Source of the DNA: Cycloclasticus sp.
GTDB lineage: Bacteria > Pseudomonadota > Gammaproteobacteria > Methylococcales > Cycloclasticaceae
Length of the DNA: 64,000 nucleotides
Reading direction: 5' to 3'
NCBI GenBank assembly: GCA_040743155.1
Contig: JBFLJU010000001.1
Coordinates: forward strand, 868,001 to 932,000
Part shown: positions 1-9,094 of the stretch, in pieces
Layout: the number at the start of each line of letters is the position of its first letter
Numbering within the stretch: the first letter of the stretch is position 1
The notes under the pieces: generated by a model
Databases searched by the model: none
What the model was told of the DNA's origin: nothing
Seen by the model: the letters and a program-made list of their open reading frames with translations, nothing else
Position numbers and translations under genes: made by a program

Positions 1-32
1 AATTTTATTCTTTAAATTATTTAAAATAGTTG

Positions 33-998
33 ATGTTGCATAAGAAATTCCTGTTTTCGTCTTTTTTTATTGTTCTCTCTTTTTTTTGCTTTCCAAGCGT
101 TGCCCTGGCAGTACAGGAAACGTCAGAAAGTCTCTTAAGCAAAGTAATTAGCAGTTTTTCACAACACTCATACAGAGCAAGTGCGGTTTATATCCGGCCG
201 TCGGGTATGCAGTCAATAGATATCGAGCACGAAGAAAAGCTGGAGCGTATCACTTACAGTGCTGGCGAAGAAGCTCTAATGACTCACACGTTATTAAAAG
301 ACATGCAGCTTCTTCATACCAAAGAAAAAGTGACAGCTTATTTTAATAAGCCTCAGTTTAAGCCGCTAAAGTATTTACATGAAAATTTATCGAAAGCGAC
401 GCAGTCATATGAGTTAGCGATCAGCAAGAACTATGACTATGTTGCAGGCAGGCAGGCGGTTAGATTATCTGTTATTTCAAAAAGCAAAGATCGGTATAGC
501 TATGTTTATTGGTTCGATTCTGACGACCATATTATCTTGCGAACAGATACCCTAAATGGGCAAGGTGAATTGATTGAGCGATTCGTACTAACGTCGTTGA
601 CATTAAAACAGCCTGCTGAATACAGCATTGAAAATACGATTAACCTAGCAAGTATTGAGTCTGTTCTATATCACAATGAAAGTAATGAAGGCGTCAAGCA
701 AGCTAAAATAGACTGGTTACCAGCTAATTTCTGGATTTTTTCAATACAATCCGTTTATGATAAAAGCCAAACTTTGTTATATAAGCATCTGTTGTTAACA
801 GATGGCTTTGCTTCGGTAGATATTTATCTCGGTCAGAGTGGGCGTGAGGCAAAATTAACGAGAGGGCAGCAATTAGACGCCTTTCATGTATTTAAACACG
901 TGCTCGGTGAGAAAAAAGTAAGTGTCGAAGGTCGGTTGCCATATGAGACGCTGAAAAAAATAGGATTAAATATAGTGCTCAAAAACAGTCATGATTGA
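33..998 (+). CDS. rseB: Sigma-E regulatory protein RseB (MucB)
   Basis: The product is a 321-residue periplasmic protein. In this family it binds the anti-sigma factor RseA/MucA and shields it from DegS cleavage until mislocalised lipoproteins or LPS intermediates release it. A signal peptide is visible at the N-terminus, with a likely cut after FPSVALA, followed by the MucB/RseB lipoprotein-like domain and a smaller C-terminal domain. The length matches the family (about 318). ATG at 33 is preferred over the adjacent TTG at 30, and an in-frame TAG sits at 27-29, so the N-terminus is complete. The next genes are rseC and mucD, the usual rpoE operon order; rpoE and rseA should lie just left of the window. 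The family call is secure from sequence plus order. Confidence 0.93.
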   Translation: MLHKKFLFSSFFIVLSFFCFPSVALAVQETSESLLSKVISSFSQHSYRASAVYIRPSGMQSIDIEHEEKLERITYSAGEEALMTHTLLKDMQLLHTKEKVTAYFNKPQFKPLKYLHENLSKATQSYELAISKNYDYVAGRQAVRLSVISKSKDRYSYVYWFDSDDHIILRTDTLNGQGELIERFVLTSLTLKQPAEYSIENTINLASIESVLYHNESNEGVKQAKIDWLPANFWIFSIQSVYDKSQTLLYKHLLLTDGFASVDIYLGQSGREAKLTRGQQLDAFHVFKHVLGEKKVSVEGRLPYETLKKIGLNIVLKNSHD

Positions 999-1434
999 AG
1001 AAACGGCTATTGTGAAATCGGTACGAAACCATTGGGTTAGTGTGTTAACGACTCAAAGTTCAAGTTGCCACCAATGTGGTGAAGCTCAGTCGTGTTCTAC
1101 ATCGGTATTATCGAAGTTCTTCGGGGCTAAAGATATTGAGTTGAAAATGCATTCAACTATTCCGCTTAAAATAGGCGACCAAGTCACTATTGGCATCGAT
1201 GAAAATGTATTCATGGGGCTGACGTGTTTAATTTATTTTGTACCTTTGTGTGCGCTACTTTTATTTGCCGTGTTAGGGCAATATCTGGGACATCAGTTTA
1301 ATATTGATAATGAATTACCGATTTTAGGCCTTGCCATAACTGGATTTGCAGGCTGTTATTATTTGGTAAAAGTATTTATTCAACATTATTTCGAACCACA
1401 AAGAATTAACCCGATTATTTTGAAAAAGCTTTAA
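991..1434 (+). CDS. rseC: SoxR-reducing system / sigma-E modulator RseC
   Basis: This 147-residue inner-membrane protein belongs to the RseC/MucC family. The cytoplasmic N-terminal domain carries the cysteine cluster CHQCGEAQSC near residues 26-35, followed by two transmembrane helices at about residues 70-90 and 100-125. Family members positively modulate the sigma-E response, and some take part in reducing SoxR; the exact biochemical role is poorly defined. The gene overlaps the end of rseB by 8 bases (ATGATTGA), implying translational coupling. Length and topology are typical of the family. Confidence 0.9.
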   Translation: MIEETAIVKSVRNHWVSVLTTQSSSCHQCGEAQSCSTSVLSKFFGAKDIELKMHSTIPLKIGDQVTIGIDENVFMGLTCLIYFVPLCALLLFAVLGQYLGHQFNIDNELPILGLAITGFAGCYYLVKVFIQHYFEPQRINPIILKKL

Positions 1435-1477
1435 TGAGCCCCATCTATATTGGAGATAATTGTAAAAGGATTCTTGT

Positions 1478-2875
1478 ATGAATATGAGTGTTAGCCGACA
1501 TGTTGTTTTTTTAATTTTAATATCGCTGGTATTTAGCAGTGTTACAGCAAGTAACTTGCCTGATTTCACTTCTCTTGTGGAGGAAAATAGTAATGCTGTC
1601 GTTAATATCAGTACCACACAAAAAACCCAGCAACTTAGCGGCTTACCTGAAGGTTTTGAGTTTCCTGAAAACCAACCGTACGGTGACTTATTAAAGCACT
1701 TCTTTGGTGCTCCAAGGCAAACACCAAGACAACGAGAGGTGCGCTCATTAGGTTCTGGCTTTATCATTTCGCATGATGGTTATGTGCTAACGAATCATCA
1801 TGTTATTAAAAATGCTGATGAGATTTTTGTACGATTACAAGACCGTAGAGAGCTGAAAGCTAGCTTGATCGGTAGTGATGAACGCACGGATGTTGCTTTA
1901 TTGAAAGTAGATGCAAAAAACCTTCCGATAGTTAAGCTCGGTTCCTCTAAAGCTCTAAAGGTTGGTGAGTGGGTATTCGCTATTGGCTCACCATTTGGTT
2001 TTGATAGCTCTGTCACGGCCGGTATTGTCAGCGCTAAGGGTCGAAGCTTGCCCAAAGAGAACTACGTTCCTTTTATTCAAACAGACGTGGCCATTAATCC
2101 CGGTAACTCAGGGGGTCCCCTGTTTAATTTAGACGGTGAAGTTGTTGGGATAAATTCTCAGATATATAGCCGCTCAGGTGGTTTTATGGGGCTGTCATTT
2201 GCAATTCCCATAGACGTTGCTCTAAATGTGAGTCGTCAATTAGAAAAATCAGGGCACGTCGTGCGTGGTTGGTTAGGCGTACGTATTCAAGATATCACCC
2301 GTGAATTAGCCGAGTCGTTTGAGATGGATAAGCCTCATGGTGCATTGGTTGCGCATGTGCTTCCTAATAGTCCAGCAGACAAAGCTGGGTTGAAGGTAGG
2401 GGATGTTATCGTGGCTTTTAATGGTGAGAGCGTCAACCGTTCTTCTTCTTTACCACCTTTGGTGGGTTCGGCAGATATTTCTAAGGCTGCTCAAGTTGAA
2501 ATCATCCGAAATAAGCACTCTAAAACGCTCAGTGTGAAACTGGAAAATCTCCCTGATGATGAGAAGGAGTTGTTGAGCGAAAAAACGAAACCAAAAGCTA
2601 ATAGTATCCTAGGGATGTTGCTAAAAGATTTAACAAAAGAGTTACGTAGTCGCTTGAAAATTGAAAAATACGGTGTGATTGTTGAGTCTGTTACTAACGG
2701 CGCGGCCTCTAATGCAGGTATTCGTTCTGGCGATATCATCATGCAAATGGATGGGGATGACATAAAAAACACACAGCACATTAAGCAATTGGCGGATAAA
2801 ATCAAAAAAGGGAGGTTTGTTTCTGTGCTAATTAATCGCCAAGGGAACCCAATTTTTCTCGCTTTGAAAAAATAA
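1478..2875 (+). CDS. mucD: Periplasmic serine endoprotease DegP/MucD-like
   Basis: A 465-residue secreted HtrA-family protease and chaperone that degrades misfolded envelope proteins. The sequence shows a signal peptide (cleavage near VTAS), a trypsin-like domain with the triad His108 (in TNHHV), Asp138 (in TDVAL) and Ser211 (in NPGNSGGPL), and two PDZ domains at about residues 255-350 and 370-460. Position after rseB-rseC argues for the MucD type that dampens sigma-E signalling in pseudomonads. The start ATG at 1478 has an AAAAGGA ribosome site about 6 bases upstream; an ATG two codons later is also possible. A strong terminator follows directly, so this is the end of the rseB-rseC-mucD transcript. 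Confidence 0.95.
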   Translation: MNMSVSRHVVFLILISLVFSSVTASNLPDFTSLVEENSNAVVNISTTQKTQQLSGLPEGFEFPENQPYGDLLKHFFGAPRQTPRQREVRSLGSGFIISHDGYVLTNHHVIKNADEIFVRLQDRRELKASLIGSDERTDVALLKVDAKNLPIVKLGSSKALKVGEWVFAIGSPFGFDSSVTAGIVSAKGRSLPKENYVPFIQTDVAINPGNSGGPLFNLDGEVVGINSQIYSRSGGFMGLSFAIPIDVALNVSRQLEKSGHVVRGWLGVRIQDITRELAESFEMDKPHGALVAHVLPNSPADKAGLKVGDVIVAFNGESVNRSSSLPPLVGSADISKAAQVEIIRNKHSKTLSVKLENLPDDEKELLSEKTKPKANSILGMLLKDLTKELRSRLKIEKYGVIVESVTNGAASNAGIRSGDIIMQMDGDDIKNTQHIKQLADKIKKGRFVSVLINRQGNPIFLALKK

Positions 2876-2898
2876 TAGGTACAATAGCTGCAATATAA

Positions 2899-2924
2899 AA
2901 AAGCGCCTCATATGAGGCGCTTTT
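2899..2924 (+). terminator. Rho-independent terminator after mucD
   Basis: A perfect inverted repeat, AAAAGCGCCTC on the left and GAGGCGCTTTT on the right around an AT pair of dinucleotides, lies 23 bases after the mucD stop. The GC-rich stem core ending in a T tract fits an intrinsic terminator. The symmetry means it could also work on the other strand, but no gene approaches from that side. Confidence 0.85.
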
Positions 2925-2969
2925 AGCTAAATTGATCAGGTGTGCCTTTATGCTTGATTAAACAAACTA

Positions 2970-2985
2970 ATGGTCATGTGACCAT
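2970..2985. promoter_or_regulatory. Inverted repeat in the lepA leader (possible operator)
   Basis: ATGGTCA and TGACCAT form a perfect inverted repeat with a two-base centre, 18 bases before the lepA start codon. It lies in the 80-base gap between the mucD terminator and lepA, where the lepA-lepB promoter should be. It could be a transcription-factor site or a small hairpin in the 5' leader. No factor can be named from the sequence. Confidence 0.35.
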
Positions 2986-3003
2986 GATTGATGAGTAAAT
3001 AGT

Positions 3004-4806
3004 GTGCCTGATATTAGTTTAACCAGAAATTTTTCAATTATTGCCCATATTGACCACGGGAAATCCACGCTGGCCGATCGTTTAATTCATATGTGCGGTG
3101 GTTTGAGTGAACGTGAAATGGAAGAGCAAGTACTTGACTCAATGGATATTGAGCGAGAACGCGGCATTACCATCAAGGCACAAAGTGTCACCCTTCACTA
3201 TAAAGCGAAGGATGGCAAAACCTATAAACTCAATTTTATTGATACACCGGGACATGTTGACTTTTCATATGAAGTGTCGCGGTCTTTAGCGGCTTGTGAA
3301 GGTGCTCTATTAGTCGTTGATGCGGCGCAAGGGGTTGAGGCACAAAGCGTGGCTAATTGTTATACCGCTATTGAATTGGGCTTGGAAGTACTACCGATAC
3401 TCAATAAAATTGATTTACCTTCCGCAGAGCCAGACCGTGTGGCTGAAGAAGTTGAAGATATTATCGGTATAGAAGCCATTGACGCGCCTCATATCAGCGC
3501 AAAAACAGGCTTGGGTGTTGACCAAGTTTTAGAGCAGATCGTGAAAGATGTTCCTGCGCCAGAAGGAGATCCTGAAGGGCCGTTACAAGCGCTTATTATT
3601 GACTCATGGTTTGATAACTACTTGGGCGTGGTTTCTCTCATCCGTGTTGTACAGGGAACGATTAGAAAAAAACAAAAAATAAAGATGATGTCATCAAATG
3701 ATGTTCATCTTGTTGACCAAGTCGGTGTTTTTACGCCTAAAAGAGAAATACTTGAGGCTTTGTATCCAGGAGACGTTGGCTTTATGGTGGCGGGCATCAA
3801 GGACATCTATGGTGCACCCGTTGGTGACACAATAACGGGTGCTAATAACCCTGCAGAAAGCTCATTACCGGGCTTTAAAACAGTTCAAGCTCGCGTGTTT
3901 GCTGGCTTATTCCCCTCGAGTTCAAATGACTACGAAAACCTTCGTGAAGCGCTGAATAAGTTAAAACTTAACGATGCTTCTCTAAACTACGAACCAGAAA
4001 CCTCGGATGCGCTTGGTTTTGGCTTCCGCTGTGGCTTCTTAGGGATGCTACACATGGAGATCATCCAAGAGCGCCTTGAGCGTGAGTATGACCTCGACCT
4101 TATTACGACAGCTCCCACGGTTGTGTATGAGGTGTTACTGCATAACGGTCAGGTTCTTGAGGTTGATAACCCAGCTAAGCTCCCCGATATATCAACGGTT
4201 AATGAAATTCGTGAACCGATTATTGAAGCTCATATCCTTGTTCCGCAGGAATATTTGGGTAGCGTTATCACTTTATGCATTGATAAGCGCGGTGTACAAA
4301 CTAAGATGCAATATATGGGTAATCAAGTTTCACTCAGTTACGAAATGCCAATGAGTGAAGTGGTGCTAGACTTTTTTGATCGGTTGAAATCCGTCAGTCG
4401 AGGTTACGCTTCCTTTGAATATGAATTCAGGCGCTTTCAAGCAGAACCATTAGTAAAGCTTGATGTGCTCATTAACGGTGACAGAGTGGATGCATTATCG
4501 CTTATTGTTCATCGAGATATCAGTCAGGGTCGTGGCCGTGAACTTGTCGAGAAAATGAAAGAATTGATTCCTCGTCAAATGTTTGAAATTGCCATCCAAG
4601 CGGCAATCGGTGCAAAAATTATTGCGCGCTCTTCAGTAAAAGCGTTAAGAAAAAATGTCACTGCAAAATGTTATGGTGGCGATATTTCTCGTAAGCGCAA
4701 ATTGTTAGAAAAGCAAAAAGCCGGTAAAAAACGAATGAAGCAGGTGGGTAATGTTGATATTCCACAAGATGCTTTTTTAGCGGTTCTTAAGTTAGGTAAA
4801 GACTGA
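3004..4806 (+). CDS. lepA: Elongation factor 4 (LepA)
   Basis: This 600-residue ribosome-dependent GTPase acts on the 70S ribosome, where EF4 is linked to back-translocation, initiation and ribosome assembly. GTPase motifs appear in order: AHIDHGKST (G1), RGITI (G2), DTPGH (G3) and NKIDLP (G4), then EF-G-like domains II, III and V and the LepA-specific C-terminal domain ending near [20 protein letters not shown]. Start is GTG at 3004. The stop codon shares one base with the lepB ATG (TGATG), so the two genes are translationally coupled. The lepA-lepB pairing is standard in proteobacteria. Confidence 0.97.
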   Translation: MPDISLTRNFSIIAHIDHGKSTLADRLIHMCGGLSEREMEEQVLDSMDIERERGITIKAQSVTLHYKAKDGKTYKLNFIDTPGHVDFSYEVSRSLAACEGALLVVDAAQGVEAQSVANCYTAIELGLEVLPILNKIDLPSAEPDRVAEEVEDIIGIEAIDAPHISAKTGLGVDQVLEQIVKDVPAPEGDPEGPLQALIIDSWFDNYLGVVSLIRVVQGTIRKKQKIKMMSSNDVHLVDQVGVFTPKREILEALYPGDVGFMVAGIKDIYGAPVGDTITGANNPAESSLPGFKTVQARVFAGLFPSSSNDYENLREALNKLKLNDASLNYEPETSDALGFGFRCGFLGMLHMEIIQERLEREYDLDLITTAPTVVYEVLLHNGQVLEVDNPAKLPDISTVNEIREPIIEAHILVPQEYLGSVITLCIDKRGVQTKMQYMGNQVSLSYEMPMSEVVLDFFDRLKSVSRGYASFEYEFRRFQAEPLVKLDVLINGDRVDALSLIVHRDISQGRGRELVEKMKELIPRQMFEIAIQAAIGAKIIARSSVKALRKNVTAKCYGGDISRKRKLLEKQKAGKKRMKQVGNVDIPQDAFLAVLKLGKD

Positions 4807-5579
4807 TGCATTTTGATTTTTCAGCAGCATTAACACTGGCGACCCTCCTAACAGGTTTTATTGCTGCTATTTATTGGCTTACTCAGCGTTCAAAAGAAGA
4901 ATTGGTTGGGCGAAAGGAGCCTATTCTGGTTGAATATTCCAAATCTTTTTTCCCTGTCTTGTTATTTGTTTTGGTCTTGCGTTCATTTATAGTCGAGCCA
5001 TTTAGAATCCCCTCTAGCTCAATGATGCCAACGTTATTGATTGGCGATTTCATTTTAGTTAATAAATTTTCTTATGGTGTTCGTTTGCCTGTTGTTAATA
5101 CCAAAATAATTGATATGGGCAAGCCTGAGCGTGGTGATATTATGGTATTTCGTTACCCGAAAAACCCTTCACTAGATTACATAAAGCGTGTGATTGCCTT
5201 GCCGGGTGATACAGTCGGTTATTTCGATAAGCACGTGTATATCAATGGTCAACGAATTACCCAAAAACCTATCGGTGTCTATCAAGGTGTAGGCCAAGGT
5301 GAGAATATGAGTAACGCCTTGTTGCAGCATGAACTGTTGCCATCTCAAGAACACGATATACTGATTATGCAAGAACGGCCATCAATTGAAGGTGAAATGA
5401 CTGTTCCGAAAGGGCATTATTTTATGATGGGTGATAACCGAGATAATAGTAACGACAGTCGCTATTGGGGTACGGTTCCAGAAGAAAATATAGTGGGCAA
5501 AGCATTCATGATCTGGATGAACTGGGACTCAAGTAATAGCGGCATCGATTGGAATAGATTAGGCTCTACAATATATTAA
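4806..5579 (+). CDS. lepB: Signal peptidase I
   Basis: A 257-residue inner-membrane leader peptidase that removes signal peptides from exported proteins. Two N-terminal transmembrane helices (about residues 5-23 and 50-66) precede the catalytic region. The nucleophile is Ser72 in PSSSMMPT and the general base is Lys127 in YIKRVIALPGD; the conserved box MGDNRDNSNDSR follows near residue 208. The length is that of a compact gammaproteobacterial enzyme, shorter than E. coli LepB. It is coupled to lepA by a one-base overlap and followed by DUF4845 and rnc, the usual neighbourhood. Confidence 0.96.
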   Translation: MHFDFSAALTLATLLTGFIAAIYWLTQRSKEELVGRKEPILVEYSKSFFPVLLFVLVLRSFIVEPFRIPSSSMMPTLLIGDFILVNKFSYGVRLPVVNTKIIDMGKPERGDIMVFRYPKNPSLDYIKRVIALPGDTVGYFDKHVYINGQRITQKPIGVYQGVGQGENMSNALLQHELLPSQEHDILIMQERPSIEGEMTVPKGHYFMMGDNRDNSNDSRYWGTVPEENIVGKAFMIWMNWDSSNSGIDWNRLGSTIY

Positions 5580-5603
5580 GAATCAATTATGAAAGGAGAA
5601 CAT

Positions 5604-5975
5604 ATGATGAATTCAAGTAAACAAAAAGGCTTTACCCTTGTTGGGCTAATTTTAGTTTTCGCACTAATCGGTATTATTACACTGAGCGTGTTGAAAATAT
5701 TCCCGATATATATGGAACATTTAGCGGTGCAAACGTCGATAGAGGCGATAGAAACGGACCCAGAAATAAAAAAAATGACCGTCGGACAAATAAGAGGGTT
5801 ACTTGAAAAGAAACTGGATATGAACCAAGTAACTAGCATTAATGCGAAAGACGCTAAAATTAATCGCTCAATCAGCGATATCACAATGAAAGTTGAATAC
5901 GAAGTGCGTAAAGATTATATCGGTAATATTGATATTGTGTTGTCGTTCAGCGATCAAATGGCTGTCTCGCTGTAA
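5604..5975 (+). CDS. DUF4845 protein with prepilin-like N-terminus
   Basis: This 123-residue protein has no established function. Its N-terminus has a short basic leader, then KGFTLVGLILVFALIGI and a single hydrophobic helix, strongly resembling a type IV prepilin leader but with no glutamate at mature position 5; the rest is a small soluble domain. The family occurs between lepB and rnc in many gammaproteobacteria, as here. The start is placed at ATG 5604 (or the next codon) because AAAGGAGAA sits just upstream at 5592-5600; the earlier ATG at 5589 would have no such site. It is probably an inner-membrane protein facing the periplasm. Confidence 0.75.
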   Translation: MMNSSKQKGFTLVGLILVFALIGIITLSVLKIFPIYMEHLAVQTSIEAIETDPEIKKMTVGQIRGLLEKKLDMNQVTSINAKDAKINRSISDITMKVEYEVRKDYIGNIDIVLSFSDQMAVSL

Positions 5976-6003
5976 TATTTTTATAAACCGGAAAAGAGAT
6001 CTT

Positions 6004-6684
6004 TTGTTGAGTTTTGACGCAAACAGGCTACAAAAAAAAATTAATGCCAAATTTAACGACCATGCTTTACTGGAGCAGGCGTTAACTCACCGTAGTATTG
6101 GGCAACGTAATAACGAACGGTTAGAATTTTTGGGTGATGCTATTTTAGGTTTCATCGTTGCGGACGAGATTTATACTCGATTCCCTGAAGTTGATGAAGG
6201 TGTGATGAGCCGCTTGAGGGCGCACTTAGTCAATAGAGATTCCTTGGCTGAGATGGCTAAGAAACTAAAATTAAGCGATGAATTGGTACTTGGGCAGGGA
6301 GAAATGAAAAGTGGTGGTAAGCACCGCGTTTCAATTTTGTCGGATGCTGTGGAAGCATTGATTGGTGCCATGTACAAAGATAAAGGGCTTGAAGAGGCGA
6401 CCTCATGGGTGCTGGCGATTTTTAAAGATCAGCTAGATGCCTTAACCTTAGGTACCGCAATAAAAGACCCAAAAACACAACTGCAAGAACACCTGCAAGC
6501 ACGCGGTATAGCTGTTCCCGTCTATAGGGTGGTTTCAACGACGGGGTCGGACCATGATCAACAGTTCAAAGTTGAATGCAAAGTTGAATGCGTTAATGAA
6601 GTGGTGCACGCTATGGCCAGTTCACGAAAAAAAGCCGAACAAAAGGCGGCTTCCAAAATATTAGAGAGTTTACTTAATGACTAA
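6004..6684 (+). CDS. rnc: Ribonuclease III
   Basis: A 226-residue double-strand-specific endoribonuclease that processes rRNA precursors and some mRNAs. The signature NERLEFLGDAIL and the second metal-binding region SDAVEALIGA lie in the N-terminal nuclease domain. The C-terminal third (from about residue 155, KTQLQEHLQ) is the double-stranded-RNA-binding domain. The start is taken as TTG 6004, preceded by AAGAGA, because this gives exactly the E. coli length; TTG 6007 is equally possible. The open frame continues upstream to 5893, but that part overlaps DUF4845 and does not look like RNase III. The gene overlaps era by 8 bases. Confidence 0.95.
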   Translation: MLSFDANRLQKKINAKFNDHALLEQALTHRSIGQRNNERLEFLGDAILGFIVADEIYTRFPEVDEGVMSRLRAHLVNRDSLAEMAKKLKLSDELVLGQGEMKSGGKHRVSILSDAVEALIGAMYKDKGLEEATSWVLAIFKDQLDALTLGTAIKDPKTQLQEHLQARGIAVPVYRVVSTTGSDHDQQFKVECKVECVNEVVHAMASSRKKAEQKAASKILESLLND

Positions 6685-7579
6685 CAGTTCATTTAAAAGC
6701 GGCTTTGTTGCACTGATTGGTGCGCCAAATGCTGGAAAATCGACACTATTAAATAATTTATTAGGTCAAAAAATAAGCATTACGTCAAGGCGACCACAAA
6801 CGACCCGACACCGAATTCTTGGTATTAAAACAACGGACGCATCACAAGTTGTTTACGTGGATACACCTGGGATGCATTTAGGTGGGAAAAAAGCACTCAA
6901 TAAATACCTCAATAAAACGGCTGATACGAGCCTTATGGGCGTCGATGTTATTGTTTGGGTTAAAGATGATATGCAGTGGGATGACATCGATATTTCAATC
7001 CTTGAAAAGTTGAAAAATGAAGGTGCCCCAGTTGTGCTGGCCATTAACAAGATTGATAAGATTAATAATAAAGAAACACTACTGCCATTTATTCAAAAAA
7101 TCAGTCTTGAGCACGATTTTAAATCAATAGTTCCTATTTCTGCCTTAACAGGTAAGCAGCTCGGAGAGTTTGAAAAATTATTGTTAAACCTCTTACCTGA
7201 AGGTGAGCTTATGTTCCCGGAAGATCAGGTGACGGATAGCTCAGAACGTTTCATGGTAACTGAAATTATTCGTGAAAAACTGATACGACGGTTAGGCCAA
7301 GAAATACCACATTCTTTGAGTATCAGTATCGACCAGTTTAAGGTTGAAGAAAAGATTACGCGAATTTATGCCGTTATTTGGGTTGAGCGAGAAGGCCAAA
7401 AGAACATTGTTATTGGTGATAAAGGTGCAGGGCTTAAGGACATTGGTACACAGGCACGTTTAGATATTGAAAAAATGCTTGAGTCGAAGGTTTACCTTAA
7501 TTTATGGGTGAAAGTTAAGAAAAACTGGTCTGATAGCGAGCGAGAATTGATCAGTTTAGGTTATCGTAACATCGAATAA
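6677..7579 (+). CDS. era: GTPase Era
   Basis: A 300-residue essential GTPase that binds 16S rRNA and assists 30S subunit maturation. G motifs are GAPNAGKST (residues about 14-22), the switch RPQTTRH, DTPGMH and NKIDK. The C-terminal KH domain includes VIGDKGAGLKDIGTQAR, the RNA-binding loop. The start ATG overlaps the end of rnc by 8 bases, the common rnc-era coupling that links rRNA processing with assembly. Length is typical. Confidence 0.97.
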   Translation: MTNSSFKSGFVALIGAPNAGKSTLLNNLLGQKISITSRRPQTTRHRILGIKTTDASQVVYVDTPGMHLGGKKALNKYLNKTADTSLMGVDVIVWVKDDMQWDDIDISILEKLKNEGAPVVLAINKIDKINNKETLLPFIQKISLEHDFKSIVPISALTGKQLGEFEKLLLNLLPEGELMFPEDQVTDSSERFMVTEIIREKLIRRLGQEIPHSLSISIDQFKVEEKITRIYAVIWVEREGQKNIVIGDKGAGLKDIGTQARLDIEKMLESKVYLNLWVKVKKNWSDSERELISLGYRNIE

Positions 7580-7626
7580 CTAAATTATTACTGAGGTTTT
7601 AGCTTCAGAACAAAAGAGTTAAGAAT

Positions 7627-8322
7627 ATGAATCGAGTTGATCACCAGGTCGGCTTCATTTTAAAAAGCCAATCATTTAAAGAAACTAGCGTTATACACCA
7701 GGTGTTCACGCAGGACTACGGTGTTCTTTCGATGATATCAAAAGGATCAAGGGCTAAAAAATCTAAATATGGTTCGTTATTACAACCGTTTAAATTGCTA
7801 TCGCTATCGTGGGTTGGTAAAGGTGAACTTAAAACACTGACGACTGCTGATGAAAGTTCGAGTATAGGCCAGCTTACGGGGACTTCTTTGTATTGCGGTT
7901 TTTATATCAATGAATTGATAATAAATCTATTACACAAACACGATGCGCACCCAAATTTATTCAATGCCTTTAAGAACATCACTATTCAGTTATTTAAAGG
8001 TGAATATATAGAAGCAAATTTAAGACAGTTTGAAAAAGTCTTACTCGATGAAATTGGTTATGGTCTGGTGCTTGAGCACGAAGTGGGGAGTAATTCACCC
8101 CTGCAGTCAGATCAATATTATGCCTATTCCATAGGCTCTGGTCCGATGATTGAAAAAAACACTCATCACCCTCTGGCGATCCTAGGTAGCACCTTGCTTA
8201 ACTTAAATAATAATAGCCTTCGAAAAAGTACAGAACTTAAACAGGCGAAACGACTCATGAGGCGGTTAATTGATCACCAATTGGATGGTAAAATACTAAA
8301 AAGTCGCGAACTCTTCGTATAA
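7627..8322 (+). CDS. recO: DNA repair protein RecO
   Basis: A 231-residue recombination mediator that anneals DNA and, with RecR, loads RecA on SSB-coated gaps. The N-terminal OB-fold region contains the conserved stretch around GVLSMISKGSRAKKS (about residues 35-50). The C-terminal helical domain carries LRQFEKVLLDEIGYG, a strong family marker. Position between era and pdxJ is the standard gammaproteobacterial order. Start ATG 7627 follows a purine-rich AAAAGAG site. Confidence 0.93.
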   Translation: MNRVDHQVGFILKSQSFKETSVIHQVFTQDYGVLSMISKGSRAKKSKYGSLLQPFKLLSLSWVGKGELKTLTTADESSSIGQLTGTSLYCGFYINELIINLLHKHDAHPNLFNAFKNITIQLFKGEYIEANLRQFEKVLLDEIGYGLVLEHEVGSNSPLQSDQYYAYSIGSGPMIEKNTHHPLAILGSTLLNLNNNSLRKSTELKQAKRLMRRLIDHQLDGKILKSRELFV

Positions 8323-8337
8323 TTTAAAAATTTTCTG

Positions 8338-9081
8338 ATGATACATAAAAAAACGATTCTTCTGGGCGTTAATATTGACCACGTTGCCACATTAAGGAAC
8401 GCACGTGGTACTGATTACCCATCACCTCTCGATGCCGCGTTTATTGCCGAGCGAGCCGGTGCTGATGGCATTACGATTCATTTGCGTGAAGATAGGCGAC
8501 ATATAAAGGACCAAGATGTTCGCGATATTGTTTCCAATATCCATACCCGCTTAAATCTTGAACTGGCAGTGACCAGTGAAATGATTGACATTGCTTGCGA
8601 TGTTAAGCCTGTATCTTGTTGCTTAGTTCCGGAAAAACGCGAGGAGTTAACGACAGAAGGGGGGCTTGATGTTGCTGGAAATTTTAATCGCCTTAAAGAT
8701 GCTTGTTCTAGTTTATCCTCTGAGGGTATTTTAATTTCACCATTTATTGACCCTGACAAAGAACAAATAGATGCGGTAAAAGAAACTGGAGCAACCTTAT
8801 TGGAATTACATACAGGTTGTTATGCCGATGCGTCAAGCGAATCCGATCAGCTGCACGAGTACAATAGAATTACTGAAGCGGCCAGCTACGCACATGGCTT
8901 AGGTTTACAAGTCAATGCAGGGCACGGCTTGCATTACCATAATGTAGAAGCAATCGCCAAAATCCCCCAAATAATTGAGCTGAATATCGGTCACTCTATT
9001 ATTGCAAGAGCTGTTATGACTGGTTTAGATACTGCTGTGCGCGACATGAAAGTACTTATGCGTAACGCCCGTAGTCTTTGA
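8338..9081 (+). CDS. pdxJ: Pyridoxine 5'-phosphate synthase
   Basis: This 247-residue TIM-barrel enzyme condenses 1-deoxy-xylulose 5-phosphate with 3-amino-2-oxopropyl phosphate to make pyridoxine 5'-phosphate, in the DXP-dependent vitamin B6 pathway. Family motifs are clear: [16 protein letters not shown] at the N-terminus, [20 protein letters not shown] and AGHGLHYHN, then [12 protein letters not shown] near the C-terminus. It follows recO by 15 bases and probably shares the transcript that begins at lepA. Confidence 0.96.
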   Translation: MIHKKTILLGVNIDHVATLRNARGTDYPSPLDAAFIAERAGADGITIHLREDRRHIKDQDVRDIVSNIHTRLNLELAVTSEMIDIACDVKPVSCCLVPEKREELTTEGGLDVAGNFNRLKDACSSLSSEGILISPFIDPDKEQIDAVKETGATLLELHTGCYADASSESDQLHEYNRITEAASYAHGLGLQVNAGHGLHYHNVEAIAKIPQIIELNIGHSIIARAVMTGLDTAVRDMKVLMRNARSL

Positions 9082-9094
9082 TTGGTACAAAATT

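Noticed and set aside
1324-1767. 147-codon minus-strand frame over rseC and mucD
   Set aside because: It lies opposite two clearly real genes and has no recognisable protein features.
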